A DNA stretch of 64,000 nucleotides from Aegilops tauschii subsp. strangulata (GCF_002575655.3 NC_053037.3:141991207-142055206), one strand, 5' to 3'. Positions 9,218 through 21,494 are shown, counted from the stretch's first letter. The notes: generated by a model from the letters alone, not told the origin. Numbers and translations are program-made.

Positions 9218-11340
9218 GTGTGGATTGGTAATTTTTGCAAGGTATGATGGGGGCGTTGGATTTTGTGCCACAATTTAAATGGATTGTGACATGTTTTACT
9301 TCGGTGAAATTTGTGGTGCGCTTTAATGGTCAATTGTTGCAGTCGTTCTCACCTACTCAGGGGCTCAGGCAGGGAGATCCTTATCTCCATATTTGTTCCT
9401 ATTCGTTGTCGAGGCGCTTTCTTTGTTGCTTAATGACGCGTGTGCCAGGGGAGTTCATCGGGAATTCAGACTGAATAGACAAGCTCCTGGTATTTCTCAC
9501 TTGTTATTTGCAGATGATAGTATGTTATTTTTCAAGGGATCTTTTGATCAAGCTTTAGCAATTAAAAATATCCTAACGGTATATGAGAAGGGAACTGGAT
9601 AGTTATTAAGCCCTGATAAGTGTTCCATGATGTTTGGAAAAAAGTGCAGCTTGGAGAAACAAGTGACTATTATGGTTATCTTAGAAATTACTGTGGAGGG
9701 GTTTGAGGATAAATATCTTGGATTGTCAGTCCCATAGGGTAGAATGAAGGATGGTATGTTCAGTTACTAAAGACAAGTTTTTGAAAAGGCTTTCTGACTG
9801 GATTGAAAAATATGCTTCTTGTGGAGTCAAGGAAGATTTAATCAAAACAGTAATTCAGGCTCTACCTGTGTACGCTATGGGGATTTTCAAATTTCTGATT
9901 TCTCTTTGTGGGGAGTTATCCCAGACTATAAGAAATTTTTGGTGGGGAGATGAAGAAGATAGAAGGAAAACACATTGGTTGGCGTGAGACAAACTAACAA
10001 GACCAAAAGGTAAGGATGGCATGGGCTTTGGTGATCTCACACTTTTTAATCAAGCTCTTTTGGCCAAACAGGCATGGCGGTTATTGGTTTATCCGAACTC
10101 GTTGTGGCGAAGTTGATGAAGGCAAAGTATTATCCTCAGGGACATACTCTGGGTATGGTGTTTCTGCATGCTACTTTAGTGACTTGGCAAGGTATTACAC
10201 ATGGTCTGTAACTTCTTAAGAAGGGGATCATTTGGCGGGTCTGCGATGGACCTAGTATTAATATTTGGAGGGATAATTGGATGCCTATGGGCTTGGCCTA
10301 AAAATTTCAGCTAGAATGCATAATACCAGGTTGAAGTGGGTATCCGATTTATTCATGAGTGGGCCTAAGGTTGGGATGAAAATTTGATTAAGTATCTTTT
10401 CTATCCACATGATGCGTAGGAAATTCTTAAGATTTGTATTCAGGCCTCTGGGGATGGGGGTTTTGGTTGCGTGGCACCATGAGAAGCATGGTATATTTTT
10501 CGTTAAAAGTGCGTACAGTTTTGCGCTTGTATTGAAGGATGGTCAGGATACCTTTGGCCAATCTAGTGGCGAACCAGAGGGGGAAAGAGTGATTTGGGAG
10601 TTAATCTAGAAGGCTAATATCCCTCAGAAGATCAAGATTTTTGTGTGGCAAGCTGCAACCAATAGCTTGGCGGTCTAGATGAATAGAGTTAAGCACCATT
10701 TGACTGATTCAGGTATGTGTTATATTTATGGTGTAGAAGATGAAGACACTTTTCACGTTCCGGTGAACTGTTCTAAAGCTCGTGCTCTACGACTGGCCTT
10801 GAGAGAGCTGTGGAATATTCCGGATGAAGAGTTTTTCAAGTGCTCAGGACCAGAATGGTTATTGATTTTGCTGGCACAATTGAGCTTGTAGTAGAGGCAA
10901 TAAATCTTGTTTCCTTTCTGGCAAGCATGGCATTTGAGAAAATGATTTAATTTTTGGGAAGGGGAAAAATCTGTTAATGCCTCTGCACATTTTGTGGACA
11001 ATTATTGGGCCACTTTCACATCCAATCAAGACACCATTCACTTGGATGCTAGCAACAAGGTAAAGAGAAGGTGAGCGGTGTTGTAGCTAATTATGCACCG
11101 ATAAAGATCAAGTGGTGTGGACACCTCCCCCTAATGACCATATCAAGATCAATGTTGACGCCAGTTTTGTGGAGAGTACTAATGCAGACAGTGTGGGGGT
11201 TGTAGCTCGTAATTCTTTTGGAGAAATTATTGTTTCTTCATGGGATTTTATTGATCAGTGAACAAGTGTGCATGAAGGTGAGCTCCATGATTGCCTCACA
11301 GGACTTTATATAGGCTTTATGATCATCAATTGTTTGGCCC
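9218..11340 (+). pseudogene. LINE (non-LTR retrotransposon) reverse transcriptase and RNase H, decayed
   Basis: Frames chained over 2 kb follow plant L1-type ORF2 order. 9235-9474 has TQGLRQGDP; after a frameshift, 9393-9602 has LFADDSML, the catalytic FADD at 9507-9518. 9751-9987 has the RT-thumb segment QALPVYAMGIFKFL and NFWWGDEEDRRKTHWL. 10600-10890 gives the zf-RVT-like IKIFVWQAATNSLAV with CSKARALRL. 11120-11260 is an RNase H start, KINVDASFVES. At least eight stops and frameshifts make it inactive. The 5' two-thirds (ORF1, endonuclease) is absent: the sequence begins at the edge of the LTR element, which either inserted into the LINE or joined it after a deletion. No clear poly-A end is seen. 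Confidence 0.85.
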
Positions 11341-11513
11341 TCTACAGTTGCAATAACCATAGCCTACCAAAACATCTTACAATTTGGGATGGAGGTAGTA
11401 CAACACATAAACACACATGATATCATGTACGGGGGATCACTCAAAGAAAAGGCATCATCAATGGGAAGAATAGTAACCGGCCAAAGGAAAACATTTCGAG
11501 CATGACCCGCATC
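11341..11513. other. Short intergenic stretch with a Stowaway-like end
   Basis: Contains CATCTTACAATTTGGGATGG then AGGTAGTA near 11374-11402, a degenerate Stowaway terminus without a visible partner. Nothing else is recognised. Confidence 0.35.
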
Positions 11514-11865
11514 TGGTAGGAGCTAGGGCCCTACCGATCTAGGGCGTAGGTTGTATGGGAATGAGGGGGAAGGGCGAGGGCTGGTGCGCGGCGGCCGGCG
11601 GCGTGGCGCCGTCCTTGCGACGGGAGCAGCGGTGGTGAAGGCAGGAGGCGGCTAGGTTTTAGGTCTCCCGGCTCCCTAAAGGAAGCCGAGCAAATATTGA
11701 TTGCTTCTTGCTTGATTAGAGTGATACATCTCCTCTCCTTATATAGAGAGGTTTACTTGACTCCTAAACAAATGATCCTAATACGATAAGATAATTGGGC
11801 TAATCCCCTAGTTAAGATACTTGGGCCATAACCCACTGGGCTAAGCCGCTATGCCGGTCATAACA
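11514..11865 (-). repeat. 3' LTR of an old gypsy element
   Basis: On the minus strand it starts TGTTATGACC at 11865 and ends CTCCTACCA at 11514. It contains TATATAAGGAGAGG (U3 promoter, near 11740). Before it the strand reads GTAGGTGGGGAGAAG, a polypurine tract (11866-11880). The 5' LTR partner is not in the window. The 352-bp length is typical for chromovirus-like elements. Confidence 0.65.
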
Positions 11866-12831
11866 CTTCTCCCCACCTACACAAACAGCTCGTCCTCGAG
11901 CTGGGGGAAGCGCTTGCTGAACTCCTCGAGGTGATCAACCAGCATCAAACACCTTCGTGACAGCTGGGGTGGCAAGGTCGGCGGCGACGGTGTCCTCCGG
12001 AATGTAGTCTGCAACCTCCAGGTAGAAGAGTCGCGGGCAGGCGTGGCCGGGCGTGTAGGGCTCGTCGCATTTGAAGCACAACCCTTGGTGGCGACACTCG
12101 AGTACCTCGGCCGAGGTGAGCCGGCGGAACGGGCGCGCCGCGGTCGCGGCGAGGGGTGCCGCGGAAGCCTGAGCAGACCGACCCTGAGCGGGATCTGGCC
12201 AGGGTAGCGACCTAGTGGCCCGGGACGGTGACTCCTGCTGGACGGCCACCGCGTGGCGCTCGAACGCGCGGGCATAGTACATGGCCGTCTCGATATCCTG
12301 GGGTCCCCTAAGCTCCACGTCCATGCGGATGTGATCCGAAAGTCCACCGACGAAGAGGTCGGCCCGCTGCTGCACCGTCATGCCCGACGCATGGCACGCC
12401 AGGGCCTGGAAACGGTCGGCGAAGTCCTGCACCGTGGAGGTGAAGGGAGGGCGGCTGAGCTCCGCCAGTCGGCTCCCGTGCACCGGAGGCCCAAAGCGAA
12501 GGAGGCAGAGCTCGCAGAAGCGCTCCCAAGGGGGCATGGCGCCCTCGTCCTGCTCGAGGGCGTAATATCAGGTCTGTGCCGCACCGCGGAGGTGGTGTGA
12601 GGCGAGCCAGGTACGTTCCGATGCAAGGGTGCGCTGCCCGCGAAAGAACTAGTCGCACTGGTTGAGCCAGTTGAGGGGGTCCTCCGTGTCGTCATAGATG
12701 GCGAAGTCGATCTTGGCGAACCGCAGTGATGTCTGGGTTGGAGCGCCGTGTCGAGCTAGCTCGGAGGTGCGGAGCAGCGAGGCGGGTGGCGCCTGGTCGG
12801 AGTACTCTGGGTAGGGAGTCGGATGGCCCGC
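11866..12831 (-). pseudogene. Ty3/gypsy gag fused to the polyprotein C-terminus by deletion
   Basis: Reading minus from 12831: IYDDTEDPLNWLNQCD, then WERFCELCLLRFGP (retrotransposon gag core), then the zinc knuckle CRHQGLCFKCDEPYTPGHAC at about 12090-12030 (a CX2C...HX4C relative). Gag ends at 11935. In another frame the next residues are HLEEFSKRFPQLEDELFV, which in intact gypsy or copia polyproteins stands at the extreme C-terminus, just before the polypurine tract. Protease, RT, RNase H and integrase are therefore deleted and the two ends joined near 11940. The element is split at 12831 by G1 and continues at 22001. Confidence 0.75.
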
Positions 12832-13311
12832 TGTCGGTGTCAAAACCGGCGGATCTCAGGTAGGGGGTCCCGAACTGTGCGTCTAGGATCGATGGTAACC
12901 GGAGACGGGGGACACGATGTTTACCCAGGTTCGGGCCCTCTTTATGGAGGTAATACCCTACTTCCTGCTTTATTGATCTTGATGAATATGAGTGTTACAA
13001 GAGTTGATCTACCACGAGATCGTAATGGCTAAACCCTAGAAGTCTAGCCTCTGTGAATATGGTAATGAATCTGTCCTATCCGGACTATGCTCTCCGGTTT
13101 ATATAGACACCGGAGAGATCTAGGGTTACATGGAGTCGGTTACATAAGAAGGAATCTTCACAGCTGGCCTCCTAGCTTGCCTTCCACGCCAAGGAAAGTC
13201 CAATCCGGACACAGGTATAGTCTTCGGCCTTCGCATCTTCACAGCCCATCAGTCCGGCCCAATGAATAACAGGTCGGACGCCCGAGGACCCCTTAGTCCA
13301 GGACTCCCTCA
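12832..13311 (-). repeat. 3' LTR of G1
   Basis: Starts TGTCGGTGTCAAAACCGGCG on the plus strand and ends GGACTCCCTCA. A TATA-type TATATAAACC lies on the minus strand near 13098-13107, so transcription of the element runs toward lower coordinates. It pairs with 21521-22000. Confidence 0.95.
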
Positions 13312-13729
13312 GTAGCCCCTGAACGTGGCTTCAATGACGAGGAGTCCGGCGCAGATTGTATTCGGCATTGCAAGGCGGGTTCCCCTTCTTCCGAACTCCA
13401 AGATAGTCTTCGGACGTGATGATTGTATCCGGACCTGTTACACACACCATACACAACCGCAGAGAGAATACATATATATTTTACACAAGTTCCATCCGCT
13501 GACAGCTTTTTACGACATCACGTCTGTCCGGTCATAATTTCAAACCGTTTTCCGTTTGTCGCTCCACGTTCCGAGACGCGGTTGCCACTGGCACGTCTTG
13601 TCAAAGCAGAGATCATGTCCCCTTATTGAGGGATTCTCATCAACGCGGGCATGGGTAACCCAACCGTGCCGTTTGCACGGCCCTTGGGAATAGGCGAGTT
13701 TTAAGGCGAGTGGGGAGGCGCTTGACATT

Positions 13730-13856
13730 CATGGCCTTTATAAGGGGGTAAGGATCCCCTTTTTTAACCCACACCTCGGTTCCTCCTCAGCCCTTCCGTC
13801 CTTGAGCTCCAACGCCCAGCTTTAGCTTTTCCCTTGTTCGAGAAAGCACTCCAAAG
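13730..13856 (+). promoter_or_regulatory. Likely promoter and 5' UTR of the G1 antisense gene
   Basis: TTTATAAGGGGG at 13737-13748 is a plausible TATA box about 115 bp before the ATG at 13857. A pyrimidine-rich leader (CACACCTCGGTTCCTCCTC) follows. It sits inside the element, outside the 3' LTR, and faces away from it. Confidence 0.5.
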
Positions 13857-16800
13857 ATGTCCGGATCCGGAGCTGGAGGTAAGTGGATGGCCTCTTTCGT
13901 CAAGAAGAATGACATCAAGGAGCTCCGGGAGGCCGGATATCTGGCCAAGGATATCGCTCATCGACTCCCGGCCAAGGGATAGATCGTCCCTACTCCCGAG
14001 CCCCATGAGAGGGTTGTGTTTCTTACACATTTCGTCCGCAGGCTGGGGTTCCCTCTTCACCCATTCGTCCGTGGGTTGATGTTTTACTACGGGCTAGATT
14101 TTCATGACCTAGCCCCCAACTTTGTCCTCAACATTTCGGCATTTATCGTTGTTTGTGAGGCTTTTCTCCGCGTCCCGCCTCACTTCGGCCTGTGGCTGAA
14201 GACCTTCAATGTGACGCCGAATGTAGTGAGCAGGCAACAAGCAGAGTGCGGAGGCGCTATGGTGGGCAAGATGCCCAATGTCACCTGGCCCGCAGGCTCT
14301 TTCGCGGAGACGGTGAAGGGGTGGCAATCGGGGTGGTTCTACATCACCGAGCCGCGCGATGCTGACTGGGCGGCGGCCCCCGAATTCTGATCCGGAATCC
14401 CGATGCGGCTCACCTCCTGGCAAGAGAGGGGCCTAACCTGGGGTCCTTTGGACGAGCTGACTGGGCTCCAGACATGCATCCAGAACATGATAGACAGGAA
14501 AATCAAGCTCGTCAACGTGGTCAGGTCATGCTTATTCGTCGAGTCCTTCTGTGCCAACGCCGGACTTGTTATCTGTGGGAGTTCGATCCGGCCAAGCACC
14601 AGACGCTACTAGAGCTCTTCGGCACGAGGCACGAAGAAATCTAGAAAGTGCTCTTCAAGGCCGGCGAGACGCCACTGCCTACGACCGAAGATCGCGGGCT
14701 TAGCTTAAAACGCCAGCCCAACCCGGTCAGTTCCTTTAATGTTTTCAGGGAGTACCCCCTACTTAGCATGTTTTGAGAGGAAATTTAAGCTTCCTTCCCC
14801 TATTTTCAGGCCTGGATCAAGGTGGCAGGGGAGATCAACTGTCCGGCCCCGTTTCCCGAGGACCAAGGATTTCCATTACTGGAGAAAATGCGGTTCCATG
14901 CGCCTTATGAGGTGCCAGAGAAGACGGCTAAGAAGGCGGCCCAAGGGGCCAAGAAGGGCCCTCGCCGTAGAAGCACTCCGGACATGATGTCCGGGAGCGA
15001 GACTTCCTCCACGTCCGCTGACGACGATGATGAAGAGGAAGAAGAAAACGACTCCCCGCCCGAAGTGGGGAGGAGGAAGAGAGCGGCCCCCGCAAGTCCG
15101 GGGCGAAAACGCCCAAGAGGGTTAGAGGCTCCCTCGCGGATAACTCCGTGTGGGATGTTGATAGCAGTCCGGAGCGACCTCGTCGGACCAAGCCTCGGGC
15201 CGCTTCGTAAGTACCAGAATCCGAAAACACCTGGCCTTTCTGGTCTATGATATTGATACACCTTAAACCATGTTATTACAGTCCAGCACGTGACGGCTCC
15301 CCGCGATCCTCGACAGAGGAATCGCTAGACTCAAAGGAGATGACTAGCATGTCTCTGCCACCTGCTCATTCCATCTCTCCCAAGGGTGATGACGAGGTGG
15401 TGTCGCAAAAGACCTTCCCCAACTGGGGGGGGGGGAGCTTCCGGAGATCATTGGGGTGGCACCCCAGGACGATTCTTCAGTCGCCGGACACATGGGGGAA
15501 AAAGTTCCCGCGGGGACTGGCGACGGGGCCCGAGTTCCCTTCGGGCCTCAGCTGGATACCATTCCGGAGACCCACATGGCTCCGGGGTCCAGCGAATGGC
15601 ACAATCCACAAGGAGGGAACATGCCTGTTCCACCGGTGACCTCTGTCCAGCCAGAGGCACCGGATAATCTGCTGGAGGCGCTACGAGGCGCCTCTATCAT
15701 AGATGAACATCGTGTCCTTATGGACACGGTAATAGAAAAGGTTCAGTTCATCAAAAGCGGACTGGCCAAAGCCTGCACTAGCCTTCTAACGGGCTTTGAG
15801 GTAAGTAATGTGGTTGTTGGAAAAATATCACAGTATAGACAGTAGCCCCTGATGCTCTGTTTGGTGTTCGGGAAGAAAAGCCGAATCGAGGATCAAGAAT
15901 AAATATCGCAGGAGTCTAACATGAGTTGTCTATGTGAATAAGCATGTATCGTTGTAGGCTGCCACTGCTCATGCTTCGGAGGTCTCCGGACTGAAACAGA
16001 AACTGGAGCGGGCCGAGGAGGAGCTCGGCCTCGTGAAGAAGCAACTGGAGGATAGCCAAGGTATGCAGTAACCTGTGGGTATATTTTGAAAAAATGAATA
16101 GTCCGATTGGACTAAAGTGTCATAAACTTTATTAGGGGCCACGACTGAGGTGGCAACCCTTAAGAAGGCGCTAGCCGAGGCCGAGGACAAAGCGGCCAAG
16201 GAACGCGCCTCGCGCGAGAAGCACGAGGCCCGTGTTGTCGAGGCGCGGCAACAGCTCCAGGGCGCGATAGAGAGATTTGAGTCCTTGGAGCGCGATTGTA
16301 AGGCACAAGAGCCCGAATTGGCGAAGGTCTGCCAGCGCGCAAGATGCACGGGCCGAAGCCCAGAGCGCCCTCCAGGAAATTCAGGCGGCCAAGAAGATTA
16401 CAGCGGGTAAGTCTTTCACCATGCATAGCAAGTATATAGAAGAAACGTTCCTTGTACTTATCCTGAATTTGGATTTTCTAGGGGCGTTTATGGATCTGCC
16501 GCACAGTGTATCCGATGTTGCCGAGCATTACAGAGCCGAAGAAGGGATGTCTACGGAGAAGCTATTCTGGTCCCAACATCTGGGATCCGAACATCCGGTG
16601 CCCTTCAGCGACCAACTAAAGCAGTTGGTCGAGCTGCACAGGTTGGTAGAGCTAGCCATGAAGGACCTGATAGTCCGGCTGTGGCCTGCCGATCCTATAC
16701 CTAGCAGCTACTTCGGACTTGTGCAGCGGCTTGTGAGTGCCTGTCCGCGGCTCGAAGCCGTGAAGCGGTCGGTCTACATTGAAGGTGCGCGTATGGCCTT

Positions 16801-16966
16801 TGCCCGCGTCAAGACGCATTGGGCGAAGCTGGATGCCAAGAAGCTGATGACCGAGGGACCGCCGGAGGGCAAGGAGTATCGTCGACCCGAGCACTATTTT
16901 GACGGTGTTCTGGAGGGGTCATGCCTTGTGGCGGAGCAATGTTCGAAGGATGTTATATTCCCATGA
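13857..16966 (+). pseudogene. Antisense six-exon gene of G1 (putative gypsy-type transposon family), broken
   Basis: Coding exons: 13857-14725, 14810-15206, 15282-15800, 15958-16060, 16136-16406 and 16482-16966, most with clean GTAAG/GTATG donors and TTTCAG, TACAG or GTAG acceptors. Exon 1 (about 290 codons) holds the conserved block VRGLMFYYGLDFHDLAPN, ISAFIVVCEAFLRVPPHFG and GWFYITEPRD, which I recall as the Transposase_28 or 'putative gypsy type transposon' family. Exons 2-3 are charged and low in complexity (acidic run near 15030). Exons 4-5 form a coiled coil (LKQKLERAEEELGLVKKQL, then alanine- and glutamate-rich heptads). Exon 6 is a helical domain ending at TGA 16964. Stops at 13980 (TAG), 14388 (TGA) and 14642 (TAG), a frameshift near 14520 and another near 16330 make it a pseudogene. 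Function unknown. Confidence 0.75.
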
Positions 16967-18142
16967 GAACATGTATATTACCTTGTAATATGGAACAATG
17001 ATGTTATGTAGCATGATTTTAAATTTTACCTCCTGTGCGGCCATTTATTAAATCTGAGGGTTGACCGGTCGTCGGCTTCTGCCCCCACATAGATAGTACG
17101 GGGGTGTTCGGGATAAATCTAAACACTCTTTACTCCACATCCTGGTCCTTAAAGGAGGTGTTTAGCGCAACGAACAAGGCAATCAGACTATGCGGCCTTT
17201 ACCGCCCTAACTTAGCCATAGGAGTTTGACAATTAATAAAGTTGGCGAAGCCCCCGGTGTTCGGAAGGCCAAATTAGGGGCGTTATACACGCCTAATCGG
17301 AAGAACCGATTCTTCGCAAGAAGCAGAAAAAATCTCCAACGATTTGGAACCTCGCGAACAGCTGACTGGCTCTCGCCGCATCATGACAGTTAGTTTTCGG
17401 CTTTCTCTACTGAGGTGCTCGTCCGGAATAACCGGGACACAATCGCAGTAGTTCTTCCTTTACTACCCTAGCCGATATAGCGGAACGTAAGGTAGTAAAC
17501 ACAGGATCCGGGCAACCCAACTATTGACCAAAGACATGATTCGGAGCCGATGCATATAATGCTATAAGTTCGGGGTGCCGAACTGTACTGTAAAAGTGTT
17601 CGGGCTTTTATTGCCGTGATGCGGGGTGTAATGAAGCCCCTGGCATAGCGGTACGTACCATGGTGTACATGTGCAATAAGTAATAGATACTAAGGTGAGG
17701 AAATGGGAAAAATGAAGTAATGAGCTGACGCCACCATTTATTCACCATTGTGATGTAACTAGTACGTCGAGGCGTGCTTTGTACAAGTAATGCAATGAGC
17801 GAGTAAGGCTATTTAACATGCCGTAACCAAGGGCGAGCTTCGTGTGGGTATGTAAAACAAGTATGGTAATCGTTTATTAGAGATCACCTGGGGGTTCCTC
17901 TGTACGCCAAAGCTCCTTGCCTCCTTGGTGTGTTCTGAAAGCGGGTTATCCGTATAGACCTCCAAAAGAGAAGAAACCCATAAAAAGGTAAAAGCGGGCG
18001 AATCCCAGGGTCGGTCAAGCCGTACTGCGGATCGTGAACGAGTTATGCCTCCGTCGATACCCATGGGGTTTTGGATGCGTAGTTTATGTACGCGAGGCAG
18101 TAATGTCGTTGCCTCATCGGGGCTGGGACGGAGGCCGAATTG
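16967..18142. other. G1 spacer between antisense gene and protease, no RT or integrase
   Basis: This 1.2 kb lies between two convergent reading directions where RT and integrase would be in a complete element. It contains only a short minus frame (17813-18064) without known motifs and 3' UTR-like AT-rich DNA after 16966. Words such as TTCGG and TCCGG recur but no ordered repeat was found. Confidence 0.6.
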
Positions 18143-19069
18143 CTAATTCGGCTCGTGACAAGCCGAGCTGTCCTGCTGCAGTGTTGTTCGGACCCTCCTG
18201 ATGATGTCCAGGGGCTCGGTAGCCGGATTATGATGCTGCTTGAGAAGGCTGTTCTGTATTTCTGTTGCTAGGGCGGTTGTGTGCTCCTCTGTACGGAGGG
18301 AGCGTTCTGTGTTTCCATTTACTGCAATGACGCCACGTGGACCGGGCATCTTGAGCATGAGATAAGCATAATGTGGTATCACGTTGAATCTAGCGAATGC
18401 GGTTCGTCCGAGCAGGGCGTGATAGCCGCTGTGAAATGGGACGATATCGAAGATTAGTTCTTCGCTTCGGAAGTTATCAGGGGAATCGAATACTACCTCC
18501 AGCGTCATTGAGCCCGTACAACGGGCCTCTATGCCTGGTATGACCCCTTTAAAGGTAGTCTTTGTTGGTTTGATTCGTGAGGGGTTAATGCGCATCTTCC
18601 GCACTGTGTCCTGATAGAGCAGGTTGAGGCTGCTACCACCGTCCATTAGGACTCGTGTCAGGTGAAATCCGTCGATGATTGGGTCGAGGACCAGTGCGGC
18701 TGAACCGCCATGGCAGATGCTGGTTGGATGATCCTGGCGATCGAAGGTGATCGGAAACGACGACCACTTATTGAATTTTGGGGTGACTGGCTCTACCGCG
18801 CAGACGTCCCTGAGTGCTCGCTTACGCTCCCTTTTTGGGATGTCTGTGGCGTATATCATGTTCACCGTTTTGACTTGAGGGGGAAATTTCTTTTGCCCCC
18901 TGGTCCTCGGCTTCCGGGGCTCCTCATCATCATCCTCGCGCTGTGATTCCCCTTTTTTGCTGTTTACCTTGCTGGCTTGTTTAAAGACCCGGCAATCTCT
19001 GTTAGTATGGTTTGCAGGTTTGTTTGGGGTGCCATGTATTTGGCAAGGATGATCGAGTATGCGGTCCAA
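18143..19069 (-). CDS. G1 retroviral-type aspartic protease region
   Basis: The frame of 308 codons has a basic linker (residues 25-75) and then the pepsin-like fold of gypsy proteases. The active-site segment is FHLTRVLMDGGSSLNLLY (about residues 135-152), where DGGSS stands for the usual D(S/T)G loop, followed by the flap strand region and YHALLGRTAFARFNVIPHY. The enzyme would cut the Gag-Pol polyprotein inside particles. The frame ends at 18143 with no RT fused downstream, unlike complete elements such as G2. The DGG form is common in this Triticeae group (also in G2), so I do not take it as a loss of activity. The start codon is nominal: the region would normally be read as part of gag-pol. 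Confidence 0.75.
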   Translation of the reverse strand: MDRILDHPCQIHGTPNKPANHTNRDCRVFKQASKVNSKKGESQREDDDEEPRKPRTRGQKKFPPQVKTVNMIYATDIPKRERKRALRDVCAVEPVTPKFNKWSSFPITFDRQDHPTSICHGGSAALVLDPIIDGFHLTRVLMDGGSSLNLLYQDTVRKMRINPSRIKPTKTTFKGVIPGIEARCTGSMTLEVVFDSPDNFRSEELIFDIVPFHSGYHALLGRTAFARFNVIPHYAYLMLKMPGPRGVIAVNGNTERSLRTEEHTTALATEIQNSLLKQHHNPATEPLDIIRRVRTTLQQDSSACHEPN

Positions 19070-19108
19070 GCTGGATGGTCTTCCGCTGCTCCTTTTATAG
19101 GGCTTCTT

Positions 19109-21494
19109 TCATTGGCCGGACTTGGAGCCACTGAATCCGGCATGAATTGTTGTGTCATCGGTGTTATCGCCATTGCTGCGGCGTTTGTGTCTGTTGCGCC
19201 GGAGCTTGCCGATGTTGTTTTTGTCCTCGGAGGGGCCTATGTCGTTGGCTGTGTTTGTACTGCGAGCCAGCCAACTATCCTCTCCCGCGCAGAAGCGGGT
19301 CATAAGTGCCGTGAGGGCTGCCATGGACCTCGGCTTTTCTTGGCCGAGGTGGCGGGCGAGCCATTCGTCCCGGATGCTATGCTTAAAGGCCGCTAGGGCT
19401 TCGGCATCCGGACAGTCAACGATCTGGTTCTTTTTAGTTAGGAACCTAGTCCAGAATTTTCTGGCTAATTCTCCGGGTTGTTGAACTATGTGGCTTAAGT
19501 CATCGGCGTCTGGTGGCCGGACATATGTTCCCTGGAAGTTGTCCAGGAAGGCTTCTTCCAAGTCCTCCCAGCTGCCGATTGAATTTTCAGGCAGGCTGTT
19601 AAGCCAGTGCCGAGCTGGCCCTTTAAGCTTTAGTGGGAGGTATTTAATGGCGTGGAGGTCATCTCCTCGAGCCATGTGGATATGGAGAATAAAATCATCG
19701 ATCCATACTGCGGGATCGGTTGTGCCGTCATATGATTCGATATTGACGGGCTTGAACCCCTCGGGGAATTCTTGATCCAGTACTTAATCTCTGAAGCAGA
19801 GAGGGTGTGCGGCACCTCTGTATCGGGCCGCATCGCGGCATAGCTCTGCTGGAGTCCGTCTGCGGCATTCGGCCCGGGCGTGGTTAGGTTTATCACGTCC
19901 GAATAGGTAGCCGTCATCGTGCCTCGAGGCACGTCCTCGCGATCCGTAGATCGATCTTGTATGTCCTGCTCTACTGTCCAGGGTCTGCCGGAGGTCGTAC
20001 GTGTGACCCCGAACTCTTTCGTCTCTATTTTTGCGGGCCGGTGGGGCAGGCTGCTGTTTGGCCTGAGTTGCCGCTTTATCCCGGCCGCGGGGTGGCCGGT
20101 CGGCCGCCCTGTCTCGACCGCGTGGTGGTCGTTCCGAATTACGCGAGGGAGATGTGTGCTCCGGTGCCTCCTCATCGAATTGAGGCAGCAGTCTGCGTTT
20201 CGGGTAGCTCTTGGCTGGGCGCTTGAGGTCGTATTCTTTGGCTGTCAGGACGTCAGTCCATCTGTCGACGAGCAGATCTTGTTTGGCTTGAAGCTGCTGC
20301 TGTTTCTTTTTCAGGCTCCTTGCAGTGGCTATGAGCTGGAGTTTAAAGCGCTCCTGCTTTAGAGGATCCTCAGGCACGATGAAGTCTTCGTTGCCGAGGC
20401 TTGTCTCCTCTTCGGAGGGTGGACGGTAACTATCGTCCTCCGAGTCATCTTCTATGGCCTGTTCATCAAGGTTGTCCTGCCTGTTGTCATGTTCCTCCTA
20501 TTCGGATGTGGCTCCGACAGGGTCTTCGTTGTTTTCGGCGTCGCCCGGAGTACTATTTTCTCCGGTGCCAGTGTTGCTATCTTTTGAGCGACGAGGCTTA
20601 GAGCGGCGTTTTGGGCGCCGACGCTTGGATCAGAGGGTTTATTCGCGTCTGGCTCTTCTTTGTCATCGCCAGATCCTTTAGGTGTATCAACCATGTACAC
20701 GTTGTACGAAGAGGTGGCCGTCCAACGTCCAGTAAATGGCAGGTCTTGGCCTTGCTCCTTGTCGGCATCATCGTCCATATCGCCGATGTCTTCGGAGCCA
20801 TAGTCAAGCACGTCGGTTAAGTCATCGACAGTGGCTATGAAGTGGGTGGCGGGTGGGAAGCAAAATTCCTCGTCGTCCGCCTCTAGCTCGAACTGAACAT
20901 AGTTCGGCTGTGAATCTCCCTCCAAGGACAAGTTCTTTAAAGAGTTTAGTGCGTCACCCAAAGGTGAATGCTGGAAGATGTCTGTGGCGCTAAATTCGAA
21001 AATCGATAACCGATCCAGCTCGGTGTCCGCAGGCGCACCTGATCCGGAACGTGTAGCCGGAAACGAGTCTGGAGTTCCATTGACGCAAGCATTGCAGGAT
21101 GTCGAATCCGTGTGCGGCTCCAACGCCGCGGACTTTGTGGCCTTGGAGGGCACGATCTGCTTCGGTTCTGAGGCCGTTGCAGCAATAGGACTCATCTTGT
21201 GGATGTAATCCGATGACAGATTTAAGTCGCGTTCATCGGGGAGAGGGGAGCGATCGCTGCGGTCTCAAACCCATTGAAGATCGAGTCTCCACGGGCATCC
21301 GCGATGTAGTTCAAGCTTCCCAATCTGACCTGGTGGCCAGGGGCATAGCTATCGATCTGCTCCAGACGGCCAAGTGAGTTGGCCCGTAGTACGAAGCCGC
21401 TGAACACAAAAATCTGTCCGGGGAGGAAGGTTCCTCCTTGGACGGCGTCATTATCGACGATTGAAGGGGCCATCGAACCTTTCGTCGACGACAT
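19109..21494 (-). pseudogene. G1 gag, frameshifted
   Basis: Gag starts at ATG 21494 (MSSTKGSMAPSIVDND), 27 bp inside the 5' LTR edge. The first 90 codons stop at 21222. A second frame, 21195-20452, encodes an acidic region with FELEADDEEFCFPP. A third, about 20430-19784, holds a long basic, glutamine-rich coiled segment (SLKKKQQQLQAKQDLL) and arginine-rich repeats (RPPRGRDRAADRPPRGRDK). The core gag domain is at 19760-19400: YLPLKLKGPARHWLNSLPEN then SWEDLEEAFLDNFQGTYVRP. It ends at 19109 in a basic tail. At least two frameshifts and a stop break it. Gag would form the particle and bind RNA. Confidence 0.75.

Noticed and set aside
18710..20681. Several plus-strand frames of 70-150 codons
   Set aside because: They lie opposite the G1 gag and protease frames and follow from their GC-rich codon bias.
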